DNA of 64,000 nt from Pithys albifrons albifrons (taxonomy: Eukaryota > Chordata > Aves > Passeriformes > Thamnophilidae), in the NCBI RefSeq assembly GCF_047495875.1, contig NC_092464.1, positions 8,771,737-8,835,736 on the forward strand. The letters are read 5' to 3'. A program made the position numbers and the translations under genes. This document shows positions 22,461 through 33,885 of this stretch, piece after piece. The notes below the pieces were generated by a model. The model did not search any database, was not told the origin of the DNA, and saw only the letters and a list, made by a program, of their open reading frames with translations. The first letter of the stretch is position 1. Each line of letters opens with the position of its first letter.

Positions 22461-24774
22461 GTCAGATGTGCCTGGTCCTGAGCCGTGACACTCAGCAATT
22501 TGACCCAAAATACATCGAAGGCAGGGTGTCACAACACTGAAATCATTTAGGGGCTGCAGAAAGTCAAACTCCAAATTTCTCCACTCCAACACCTCTGTGC
22601 CGCCTTGTCCCAGCCACCCCGGGCTGGTTTCTGACCTCATTCATGCCAGTGCAAATCTGCAATAACTCCACGTTAGCCACAGGGTTTATTACAAATTGTC
22701 CTTGTGTAAAGAGACCAAAATCTGGTTTATGAAGTTGGCTTCTTTTCCCTTGTTCCCATGCAAGAAACCCTTCTGCAGCCAGAGTCAGTGGGACAGCTTT
22801 CACCTTTTAACTTAAGGGGAATTGCTCTCAACTCACACTGGTGGAAGCAAGGGGCAAACCCATTTCCTCCATAATAGCAGCATTGTGTTGGTGGTGCAGG
22901 ATTCAGCCCTTTAGACTGAGTGAGAATTGAACTTTTTTTATAAGGAGCCAAGAAGAAGATAAATACCAGGATCTCACTGCAGCGAGGTATGTCTACTTAC
23001 TGGAAGAAGGGAATGAAACACTGCACCAAAAAAACCCTGTTCTTTCAGTTTTAGTGAAAGATGTGACCTCATTCTTTTCCTGGGGCTGTAGAGAGATATG
23101 TGGCATTTTCCTTGCAGAGAAGTGTATTTTTCCTTTGGGAAAGGCTGAAAGACTATTTGGGTAGTGTATTATTTTAGACATATTTTGCATTCCTGCTCTC
23201 CCTCAGAGGAGGAAGCTGCTCTTTCCCACTTCTGCAACACTTACTCCTCAGTATTGAACCATGTTTGATCAAACATGTGGGACTAAATCCCTGGCTAATG
23301 CAAACACAAGCATCCATAAAGCTGTGCTGATTTATACCTGGAGATTTACACCTCCGTCATGAATTTCTGATTTTTCTATAATCATCTTAAACTCCATCTT
23401 TCCTCAAGCCTTTTCTCCTTTTTTAACCTGACGTCTTCCACTGGGAAACGTTTTCTGATCTCTCCATTGTGTGCTTCTGCTGATATCAGGAGCCCAAATC
23501 ACATTTAGTTCTGTTTTCCTAGTGTGTGGCAATGTATTGGGAAAATGCAGGTACTACTGTTATGGTCTCATACTTTTTGGACTTCACTTCCATAAGAAGA
23601 GCTTAAAATCTTCCACCTGTATTGAAAATATCACTGTAGTAGTAGCAGTTATTGCTCATCCTTAGTGAAGCATTTGAATGAGGTAATGTTTGTGGCAAGA
23701 AATAGTATCTTTTGTTAGATTAACTGGGACAATTGCGTACAGCAGTGAGCCTTTGGGTCTGCAGCTTTCATACCTGAAGGAACACATGGGTGCAGTGTAC
23801 CTCCTCTGACTTTCCAGCTATAATACAGCCTCATCTACCCTTCTAGGTGTGATAAAAGGCATTCCCTGACCTACAGCCTCCAGCCCTGGGAAGCCTTTTT
23901 CTCACCCTCTTGTGCCAGGGTTGCTAATATGGACTTAGATGTGAGCAGGGAGCTGGAATACCTTTCCCAAGTGTGGACATGGACATTACAAATGTCACAC
24001 CCAATTCTGTCACTCTGGCTGCCCTAACAGCCATAGAGAGAGGTGGGTGCTTCTAAAGGGTGAAGCCTCTAACCTAAAGGACCTCAAGCAGATGACTCCT
24101 CAGAAGCTGTTTTTGATCCAGCAACTGGGAATGCTTCAGGTGAGAGTCTGCCCTACAAAGTCCCTCTGAAGCAGTAAGCTCCACCCCAGTCACCCCTCAG
24201 CCTGGTGAAAGTGTTGGGAAAGCACTCAGGAGTCAGTGTGTCCATCCCACTCCTACAGCCCCCAAGAAACTCACCTGCACCTCAAACTGCCCTTTACAAG
24301 ATAAGCAAGGCTCAAGCACTTTCAGGGTGGGATCCAAGCAAGCTGTGATGGCTTGTGAAGCCATCATTCCCTTTTTTCCTACCCAGGAAAAGCCATACAG
24401 GCTTTCCCAGAGAATGGCAAGCTTTCTTTTGACCCCATATCTGTCAGCATATACGCTGTTTTCTCATTCCCCAAACGCCGTTGCAATCATTTCTGCCCAG
24501 AATTATTTCATTTCAGTAACGTCTCTTGGGTTTCATCTCTATTAAATCGTTTGGACACTAGAAAGTGGGATTACCCCACTTAGCCGTAGCTCTCTCCTGT
24601 GTAAGTGACTCCATGTGTGCCTGTGATCCTGGTCATGCACAGGGGCAGTGGAAAGAAACAAGTCCTTTTGGTGGCAGCTCAGATACCTACAGGGAAATGG
24701 GCAGCTCTGTGAACTTCATGCTATCAAGCAGACAGACTGGGGTTACTGGTTCCCATATATATGATTACACAGGA
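22461..24774. other. Intergenic, no gene seen
   Basis: This is non-repetitive sequence with only small ORFs. It has no domain or splice structure and no strong regulatory cluster. Confidence 0.4.
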
Positions 24775-24860
24775 TTGCCCTGTGAGCAACCTCTACTAGT
24801 GCAAGGTGTTCCTGTCCATGTCAGGGGGTTGGAATTAGATGATCTTTAAGGTTTCCACAT
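24775..24860 (+). mobile_element. CR1 LINE remnant
   Basis: A short stretch reads like the last part of CR1 in plus orientation: a GAGCAACCTCTACTAGTGCAAG-type piece, TGTTCCTGTCCATG, then GGGGGTTGGAATTAGATGATC followed by TTTAAGG. The octamer tail is gone. Confidence 0.7.
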
Positions 24861-26167
24861 GCCCATGGAAGAGTAGGATGAAGGGTGAAACAGGAGAGTG
24901 AAGGATAGCAGAGGATGCTGAAGTGGCTTTGCTGCCCCAGCTACTCCTGAATGTACTATTCTTGTAGCAGGAAAAAAGACCTCATGTCAGGTTGTATAAC
25001 AAGATTTTTTTAATGGATGTTAAGCCCAGAACTGCAGAAAGTTTCTCCTGAAAGGGCAGATTCTCACGGGGCTCAGTAATGAAGCTTCACTGATGAAAGT
25101 ATCTACTGGTGGTTTATAAGAGCTCTAAGAAATTAGTGTAATGTAAGAGTAACCAGAGGGGTATTGACTTTAAATACACTAACTTGTTTGGGCTTTAACT
25201 AGTGTTTTGGATCAAGAATCTTAAAAGAAGATTTGACACCAGCTTTTATGATACTACTTTTCCCTGATGATACCACACCTTTCCTCCAGTCATCACTACA
25301 AGTAAAACTAAGAATAAGAGCATTTTTTAATCTTTACACTTTATATTAAAAAATGCTCTCAATAAACACCTTCCAGGATCACTTCTGACATTAAACATTG
25401 ATTTCTATGTCAGTTATAAACCTTGAAGAATTGCCTCAGGCACTTGTAATAATCTAAGCATTAGATAGGAGCATTTTCACTATCTAATTATTACCCAGTT
25501 TAATACAAGCTGCACTTCAAGAATATTTGAAAAAGGAAATTATCTTAAAAAAGACCCATCCCCCAGCAACTCCACTGGTGATGCTGGGGCCAAATGTGGT
25601 CCATGTCAAGGCAAGGAATACAAGTCAGACCACTCAGTAACCTGAATACTTTGAAAAGTCATCAAAAGATATATATATAGGAATGTCTGCATCTTCTTTC
25701 TAAACAGGTAAAATTCTCTCCCCATTACTCTTATTTCCAAGGGGAATAACATCCAGTTTCATTCTTTCCTGTTTCCAGAACATAGCTCCTTGCAGAGCAC
25801 ATTTCAGACACAAGATTAATACAGCAAAGGGATTTGTATACTCCCACGTCCAAGGTTGACTCCTGCTTTTTTATGTTTGAAAGCCATCATATTTTTTTGC
25901 ATTTTTCTTCACAAAATAAGGCTTTTATGAAATGAACATTGTGAGCATTTGCCCATAATTCAACTCAAAGGAAGCCAGTGGATTATATCTAGGCACAAAA
26001 CTGAAAGTTTCAGTAATAGCTCAAATTTAGTAACTCCTGTGCTTCATACATCTGTTTCCATACTTTATGTGCACTTGCTTAACTTGGCTTTATAATTTCA
26101 ATCCAAAACTTACAGAGAAATTAAATACCCAGCATAGGAAACTAAATACTTGAGCTGGGATTAATCT
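24861..26167. other. AT-rich intergenic stretch with hairpin pair
   Basis: No gene is present. The segment 25100-25520 is AT-rich and complex, and holds two inverted repeats: a perfect 15-base arm pair at 25317-25331/25345-25359 and a nested pair at 25446-25494. Composition resembles the other candidate non-coding elements. See findings. Confidence 0.5.
25317..25359. repeat. Perfect 15-bp inverted repeat
   Basis: The left arm is AGAGCATTTTTTAAT (25317-25331), the loop is 13 bases, and the right arm ATTAAAAAATGCTCT (25345-25359) is its exact reverse complement. Function is unknown. It could be a small hairpin RNA, a protein-binding palindrome or the relic of a small inverted-repeat transposon. 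Confidence 0.9.
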
Positions 26168-26452
26168 CATAGAATCACAGTATGTTACTATTGGAAAGGA
26201 CCTTAAAGTTTATCCAGTTCCAGCTGCCTTGGGGAAGGACACCTTCCACTTAGACCAGGTTGCTCAAAGCCCCATCCAATCCAACCTTGAACACTTCTAG
26301 GGATGGGGAATCCACATCTTCTGTGGGCAACTTGTTCTAGTGTCTCATTACCCTCACAGTAAAGAATTTCTTCCTTATGTCTAACCTATACCTGCCCTCT
26401 TTCATTTTGAAGCCTTTATCCCTTGCCCTATGACTACATGCCCTACAGTATT
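26168..26452 (-). mobile_element. CR1 LINE fragment, 3' end
   Basis: The + strand starts CATAGAATCACAG, then GGAAAGGACCTTAAAG, CACCTTCCACTTAGACCAGG, TTGCTCAAAGCCCCATCC and TAAAGAATTTCTTCC, ending near CTATGACTACATGCCC. This is the reverse complement of the CR1 3' region. It is degraded. Confidence 0.9.
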
Positions 26453-28658
26453 AATGGGGAAAGTCTGAACACTAATGAAATAATGAGTTATTACAGAAGG
26501 AAAGATGTATTTTCCCCTAAATTATGCCAGTGAAGTACTGAAATCAGTTTGTCTCTCGTGGTACTTTTGTCATAAATCCAACAGGCAATTAGAGCATTTT
26601 AAATCTTGCCTGGAGTAACTTCTTGAAATACAGATTTTCCTGCACAGCTGTGAACAGCCAAATTAGGCTTAAAACTCTCCAGTGAGATTGTGAGAAAGCT
26701 AATTTTTTGTCAAATATGTCGATCTCCTTTTATAATCCTGTAAGGAGTTTGGATGCTCAATGTCTCAGACAATCAAGTCACTCATTGTATCCTTAAGTGT
26801 GGAGTTGGACATCCAGCTGTGGACAGAGCTGCTGTTCTTTTTGGTTTCTCAGCCAGACCCACATGCCTCCAAAGTCTGTAGAAACAAAGACTGAGGAATG
26901 GCTTCAGAATCTCACCATCTCAAAGGCATCAACTGAGAATGACAAGTAAGGATCACTACAAGATGCCAACCCAGTTTCTCTCCATTTTAGGGACCAGGGA
27001 TGGCATTTCCTCAGGGCAGGCGGCATGTCCCCAGGGCAGGCAGCATTTCCTCCCTAGTGTCATTCCAGCAGGACTTTCTGGTGCTGCTGTGGTGCTCACC
27101 AACAGGAATGGTACCACTGGGGGTTCACCTGCACAGACTTCATTCACATTCCACTCAGAGCATTTGTCTGTGATGGACAATGTTCTTCACCACCATGGCT
27201 CTGTAACTGATCTAGTGCTCAATTCCTACAAGTATAACTTTTCCCTGTACAAGTCCAGGTTTGCTTGTCTGCTATCCACAAGCAGCATTTCCCTTGGGCA
27301 TCTTTTCCTTGCTGCTGAAGGGTGAGGTCCAGAAGTCTATAAGGAGTCCTACACTGAAGTCAGCAGACACTGAAGTTTGGTCCAAAGTAGAATATGCCCA
27401 TATTCTATAACCCCCTGGTACAGCACGTCAGTGTCAGCTGGGTGATGGACCTGCTTTTCTTTGCCCCTGGAATGCACAGTACCCCTGGTTTCCTTTACAT
27501 TGGTTCACCCTGTTCATTTAGGGACCAAGCTTTTACAGCATCGTAACTATGTGTATATTAAAGAAGCTGGGGTGGAAAATTTTGTCTGTACAGTGTAGAC
27601 TTTGAGCCTACTTACCTCACTCCCAACTCCATCTCCTTGCTTCTGTGCTTGAATCCATCCCTGCAGTTTTGTCTACTATGTCATAGCATTTTAAGGTATT
27701 CATCCCAGAGGTGTAAATGTTGAAACAGCAATGTTGATGTCAGTGTGGTATTTTGAATTTCTGTGAGTGCATAGAAAAGCCTCAGGATATGAGATGATGA
27801 TACGCACTGAAAAACACCTTTCACTGAAGAAAAGAGTCAGACAGAGTATTGCCAGCAAGTGCTGGAAAAATTTTATCCTGGGCAGAACTGGGTGACAGCT
27901 TCCTACTGTTTCCCTGCCTGAGGGACAGGAGAAGGAGAAGGTCACCTGGGACACAACACCAAGAGAGTCACTAAAGGAAGCTGAAGTCTCTGCAGCACTG
28001 GTTTTGTTCAACAGTAGAACCACTGTGTGCTTTCTTTGGTGCCTCCACCCCTATGCCAGGAAGGAGATACCGACTACTGGACACCAAAGACTGGGTCACA
28101 CCAGCCATCCTCTTGCTGACAAGCCAGACGTGCCCTACAGGAGGGTGGAGGTCCACCTCTCCTGACTCCTCTTGCCTGCAGCCAGTTGTGCCGGTCCCGT
28201 CCGCCGTGGGATCGCTGCTGCCTGCGGCCAGCAGAGCACGTGCCTGCACTGCAGCACTTTTTGAAGATGGCAGAAAACTGACGGATCAAAAGTTTAGCCC
28301 AGAGGCTGCTGTCAGTTCGCTCGAGCAAATAACTTCATACAGCTTTCAGAGGTTGGTGGGATCTCCGTGGGCAGGATGGAAGTATAAATAAACAGGATAG
28401 TTTTTCTGGAGAGAAAGGCTGGTTCTTGTTTGTGGGCCTCACAGCTGGGCATAGATGGGGGAAATGAAGGATTGTGGTGCTAGAAGTGGGGAGAAGCAAT
28501 GGGGCCTCATGGTGGATTGGGGCAAATAAGTCAGAGGTGACCCCAAATGGCACAAGAAAGGGCAAGACCTGGTACTGAACAATGCAGAGCAAAGCCAGTC
28601 CCACATAATTAAATCAGATATATATATTTACATGGTTCACATGTCTATCCATCTGGAC
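26453..28658. other. Intergenic, no gene seen
   Basis: The first 350 bases are AT-rich and complex. They include a short inverted repeat CAGGCAA/TTGCCTG (26582-26588 and 26606-26612) enclosing another GAGCATTTT word. The rest has small ORFs only. Confidence 0.4.
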
Positions 28659-28800
28659 ATCACAGAGTCACAGACTCACAAAATATGCTGAATTGGAAGA
28701 GATCCATAAGGATCATCGAGTCCAACCTTCAGCCCTATTTTGCTACACTACACCACCCAGAAAAAGCCAGATAAGAGCCCTAAGTGTCTGCTGAAGTGAC
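28659..28800 (-). mobile_element. CR1 LINE fragment
   Basis: The + strand carries ATCACAGAGTCACAGACTCAC, then an AATTGGAAGAGATCC segment and GATCATCGAGTCCAACC, the reverse complement of a CR1 3' end. It is short and diverged. Confidence 0.8.
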
Positions 28801-30105
28801 CAGAGCTGTCTGCAAGGCAGCCAGTATCAAGACATGAGGATCTATGTTTGAACACTTTATCCAGGTGTTCAGTAATTCACTAAACCAAGACGAAGAGTTT
28901 TAACCAGCTGCTTTAAAATTAATTTTATTGCAGTTCAGAGACAGACCATGGGTTTAATACGCACACTGGGCTCATGCCTGAGTTCACAGAGGATAACTTG
29001 TAAGAACTGAGTGAGAGATTTACCGCTTTTTTAAGACATAGTAGAAATCCCAGTTGCTGGAATTGATGTCAAAGCTTCTCTCCTTTAGGATTTTATTTGT
29101 TGCTTCTCCATTGCTTACCTTGGGAGTCAGGGCCAGGGGAGAGGATGGGGGAGAGGTAGCTTTCCCAGGAATGTTGTTTTAATGATGCTCTGTTTACGTG
29201 ATGATTTGGAGTAATGTGAAACATTGACATTCTCATTTCTTTTATCTCAGTCTTGTATCGTTTGGTTTCAGTTTAGTTTCCCTTTTTCTCTCTGTGCTCA
29301 ACAAAACAAAAGTGCTGGTCAGGACTTAAAAACAGGGTCCTGAAATGAAATGGAAATCACCTGATACCAGGTGGCTCACTTTGAAAGCTCCGACATAGCT
29401 TTTATAGTTCTGCTGTGTTTCAGAACTATAAAACTATAGGCTGGGACTGAAATGGTTTATCCTGGATTTTGGCAAGTAGAAGGATTCAAATGGGATCAGA
29501 CCCCAGCCCAACCTCCCTCCCACAACCACCTGAGAAAACACATTCCGGTCGCCAGGAAACCAGTAAGGGGGTACACCGTAGAAAGCATTGCCAAAGGGAA
29601 GCTCTATTTCCAGCGTCCTGGGCTGGGTCATGGACTCACGATTTCCAGATTTTCAGGAGTGTGTGTGAAAATGCTGTGAGGCTTTGAGGTGGAGAAAATG
29701 CTCCTGGTTTGCTCCTTCTTTCCTTTGGTGATAGAGGCAAAGGAGAGAGGGTACTTCTCACCTCAAGTGATGCCCTCAGACCTTGCTTTGACCTCAGTGC
29801 TGGGCTTTGATACCACCACAGGGCTGAGCCCCGGGCAGGGGTCCAGGGAGGGCTCCTGGTCACAGACTGGCAGGTAAAAGGGAGTTCTGGCTCCAAGTGT
29901 TGATCTGGAGACTTGGCAGCCTTAACTCATTTCCACGTTTGACCTGTAAGGACGAAGAGACCACATACCTGACAGCGACTGTGCTCTGTGTCTGTGCCAG
30001 GCTGCCAGTGGGGAGCTTGTTCTTTTTTGCTCAGGGTTTTATTTTTAGGTAGAGACCAGAGACGCGACGGTGCAGGGAGGCACAGGCAGGGCTTCACCCT
30101 CTACA
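28801..30105. other. Intergenic, no gene seen
   Basis: This is mixed-composition sequence with overlapping small ORFs at 29434-29896 and no recognisable domain. Confidence 0.4.
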
Positions 30106-30545
30106 GCACAGTCAGTATTTGAATATGTGATTTCACAGGAATTTGTCTTCCCTGTAATTGCACAGATTAAGGCTTTTGGAGCAAATGCTTCTTAATTGCT
30201 CGGCTGTGTTATGAACAAGGTTTTCCCTGACTGCCTGATTGTTGTTGTGATCGTCGTCATCATCATTATTCCACTGCCTCATGCGGCCCTGGCACATGCA
30301 GGTACCAACTCACCTGGTGTTTTCTATGCCTAAGCCATAACACTCCTCATCCCAACAAGCTCTCAATCCACAGAGCCAGATCAAAGGGAGAAGGGGGCTG
30401 TTAGCTACCTTTTAAAATTAGGTTACAAACAACAAACAGAGCCATTGCTCTTTTCCAAGGTCACCTGCAAGGTCACTACAGTATCGCTGCTCAGCTAATT
30501 AGTTTAATACCTGAAAACTTTATTCCGGTGTCTATGGATCCCTAA
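30106..30545. promoter_or_regulatory. Candidate conserved non-coding element G
   Basis: Two complex blocks, 30110-30300 and 30415-30540, contain CCTGTAATTGCAC, TTCTTAATTGCTC, a palindromic CTAATTAG (30495-30502) and TTTAATACCTG. There is a GTTGTTGTGATCGTCGTC triplet-like run at 30241. No ORF or repeat is seen. This is a composition-based call. Confidence 0.4.
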
Positions 30546-31339
30546 GTACATCATCCTAAGGAGTGTATGCACTTCATTTTGTGCTAGAATTCAGGGACAT
30601 CTATCATTCAGAAACTGGATTTACATCAGTTTGGTCTCAGTCTGGGCAATGTGTCTCTCCTGTGGTGTGGCCACTCACCAGCTGTTGTGGTCCAGCCCTT
30701 CTTGGATCTTTTAAACCTGTTGACTTGCACTTCCTATGCCCAGCGCAGTTACATTTAGTGCATGATTGTCATCCTGAGGAAGATTTAAATGAACAGGTCC
30801 TCTCAGAGGCAAAATTCTTGGGACTTACATCCTTCTCACTCAGCTTCTGGAAGCACATTTCAAAAAGGTTAGGAACAAATTTTCCACTTGGAAATACTGA
30901 CAGGTGACCAATACCATGCAGTTCATTCTCATTAGTGATAGGAAGACACCATGGGTGTTACCTAATATTTCTGGTCTCTTCCTGCATAAGCAATACTCAC
31001 AGTGATACTGTGCCCCTCTTTTCCAAGATTTATTACCTGATAATTCAGACTGTTCCTACAGGTTACCATTTTCTGGCCTCACAGAGAGATAGAAAAGTAT
31101 TGAAGCCATAAATGCACAACAGAGGAAAGTCCTCAACAAGGTTGTCTGTGGCACTTGTTTTAAAATGCCTTTGCTGTGTAGTAGCAGCTGCTCTTGTAAA
31201 CCTGCTCCCCAGTGACTATGCTGCTGACCATGGGGAAGTCCTGTCAATCTGATGCTTTAACAACATTTCACATTTTGGAAATTGAAGCATTTCAAAGTTG
31301 TTGTACAGGTTTGGTGTGTTTATTTCAGAGATGCATTCA
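30546..31339. other. Intergenic, no gene seen
   Basis: The 114-codon ORF at 30563-30907 has no recognisable domain and is treated as chance. No repeat is recognised up to the CR1 element. Confidence 0.35.
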
Positions 31340-32079
31340 TAAAAACTTCATGAGGTTCAACAAGGCCAAGTGCAAGGTGCTGTGCCTGGGTCAGGACAAC
31401 CCCCTCTATCAGGCTGGGGGGATGAACAAATTGAGAGCAATTACCCTGACAAGAAGGACTGGGAGATACTGATGGATGAAAAATTGAACATGACCCAGCA
31501 GCATGCACTTACAGCCCAGAAAGCCAACTGCATCCTGAGTTGCATCACAAGCAGTGTGGCCAGCCTCTCAAGGGAGGTGCTTCTCCACCTCTACTCCACT
31601 CTTGTGAGACCCTACTCAGAGTCCTTCACCCAGCTCTGTGGTCCCCATCACAAGAAGGACATTGACTTGTTGGAGTGAGTCCAGAGGTGGCCACAAAGGT
31701 GATTAAGGGGCTGGAGCACCTATCCGATGAAAACAAGCTGAGAGAGATGAGGTTGTTCATCCTGTAGAAGAGGAAGCTCCAGGGACACTTTATTGAGGCC
31801 TTTAAATACTTGAAGAAAGGGGACTTACAGGAAAGATGAGGTCTGTAGTGACAGGATGAGGGGGTAACAGCTTCAAACTGAAAGAGAGGATTCTTTACTA
31901 TGAGGGCAATATGGCAGTTTGCCTAGATAAGTTGTGGATGCCCCATCCCTGGAAGTGTTCAAGGTCAGTTTGGGTGGAACCACCCGATTTAGTGGAAGGT
32001 GTCCCTGCCCATGGCAGGCAGCTTGGACTAGATAATCTTTAAAGATCCCTTTCAACCCAAACCATTCTGTGATTCTATG
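31340..32079 (+). mobile_element. CR1 LINE, 5'-truncated, with octamer tail
   Basis: This is the longest CR1 copy in the window. The C-terminal region of the reverse transcriptase ORF is readable (RFNKAKCKVLCLGQ, then DEKLNMTQQHALTAQKAN, then LVRPYSESFTQLCGPHHKKD, then IKGLEHLS). The frame shifts near 31425 and a stop falls just after Leu-Leu-Glu at about 31678, so it is dead. It ends with the diagnostic tail ATTCTGTG-ATTCTATG at 32064-32079. Plus orientation. Confidence 0.95.
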
Positions 32080-32284
32080 AATTTAACAAGCTAGCCAAAT
32101 ATATCTATCAGTCAGTCCCCAAATTGTTTGCCCAGTGCCCAGAAGTGTGGTTGGGACTGAGCTGAGGGCTCCCGTGCAGGAGCAGAGAGATTCTTTGTGC
32201 TGATGGGCTCCCTGACCCCCATTGCTTTGTCTTTCCTTGAGAGTTAATCTCTTTTATGAAATTTGGCATTGAAATGCCTCCCTT

Positions 32285-32610
32285 ATACCACAGATTATGG
32301 TTGTAATTAGCTACAGGATAAATAAGACTGTATTGAGTATTACACTAGACTTCTCCTTTATTCTGTCAGTGAAACATGTTTTTCCCCTATTGCGTCTCCC
32401 AAATCATCATGAGACTTTTATAAAGAGAATATTACTCAAAAAGCTGTGGGCAATTGCTCTTGAAAAGATTCTTGCAGTTACTTAGTGCTGTGAAAGGGCA
32501 AAATGAAATGCTATTTAAATGTATTGTCATGCTAAATTAGAATAATGAAACTTCCTCTTGATGCTCTGCCAATGAAATTGGAGACAACTCACTTTATCCA
32601 GGTAAACTGT
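32285..32610. promoter_or_regulatory. Candidate conserved non-coding element H
   Basis: AT-rich complex sequence directly follows a CR1 insertion. It includes GTAATTAG at 32304-32311, ATTACTCAAAAAGC, ATTTAAATGTATTG and CTAAATTAGAATAATG. No coding signal is seen; the 62-codon ORF inside has no known match. Confidence 0.4.
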
Positions 32611-33708
32611 GCAGACTGGGAGCAGCTTCTCAAACACGAGGAATGGAAGTTATCAGTAAATGTATTTCTTTTAATATTTTAGACGGTTGTTTGCTTAAAG
32701 AAAAAAAAACACTAAATGAAATTATTGTAGTCTGCTTCCCTTGGAAACTAACTATTACGATGTCACAAGATGAGGGAAAGAGGATTCTTGATGAGAAGCA
32801 GGGAAGATCCTGGATCCAAGTGAACAATAAGGCTGGTTACAAGTTCAGGGGCCCAACACGAAGAGTCCTGGAGAGCGACCTTGTCCAGCAAGGGGAAGTG
32901 ATATTCTCTGAAGATCTTCAAGGAGAAAGAAGACACCACAATTTTGCAGGACAGACTCCCTGCCGGCTGCATCTCTCATCCTCCCCCAGCTCCTAAAATC
33001 ACCTAAAAATCAGAAGCCTTTTGCCGTGAGTAGCTGCTGCAATCACTGTCCTCTTGCATAACATGTCACTTTTGTCTCTTTTGAGAACGGATTGTAAACA
33101 ACCCCTTTCCACTGTGAAAAGCCAAACAGAAAGTCCCAGAGCTAGCTAGAGACCGGAGCCGGTATTTTCCCCGTGGCATGTACCCTTGTGCTTCCGGATT
33201 TCACAGCTCTGGAGCAGCGTGTGGCCGTGCTCGCCATATGTGCTGCGGGACCTGCATGCGGAGCGCTCGCTCCCGCACAGCACTGCCTGCCCCTCCTCAC
33301 TGCCCGGGCTGGGGCAGCACTCCAGCCTCTATCTGTGCCTTTCTAATTGTAAACATGTTAACATGAGACCTCGATTTCTCCCCCTTGACCCTCCCCGTGT
33401 CCACTGTCCTCAAGGTTAAGTTTGCAGGTATGAGATGATCAGGTTGATGATATTTCTCTTTCTATGATTCATTCCAAAACTTCCTTATTCTACTCCTGAA
33501 GAAAATAGCCTGGAGCTGTGAGAAGAGAAATAGGACTAGAAAGCCCAGACATGCAAGGAAGAAGACTTAAGAGGAGTGGCAGCATTTTCCAGCTCAGATA
33601 AATACAAATAACTACAGTGAGGGACAATGATCTCAGCAGCCCCAGGACAGAGGTATCCCCCATGCACACATAGCCCAGTATAAATGCTAACACTCACCTT
33701 CTCTCTGT
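32611..33708. other. Intergenic, no gene seen
   Basis: This is mixed sequence with a GC-richer patch at 33140-33320. The ORF at 32643-32996 (117 codons) shows no domain. Confidence 0.35.
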
Positions 33709-33885
33709 GTGTATGTATCTATTATGTATGTGTGTATTATGTATGGATATATATACATAAAAATGGGGTTTGCTGGTAGCTTTTATATATATATATGTGT
33801 GTGTTTACATATACTTAGCCATATATATGCATATATATATGCAAACATATATGTGTGTATGCACATATACGTGTACAAATGTGCA
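33709..33885. repeat. (TA/TG)n imperfect dinucleotide repeat
   Basis: ATGTATG, TATATATA and GTGTGTAT units alternate over about 180 bases, with many local palindromes. A further short TA run lies at 34019-34030. False ORFs here are rich in Tyr, Ile and Val. Confidence 0.85.
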
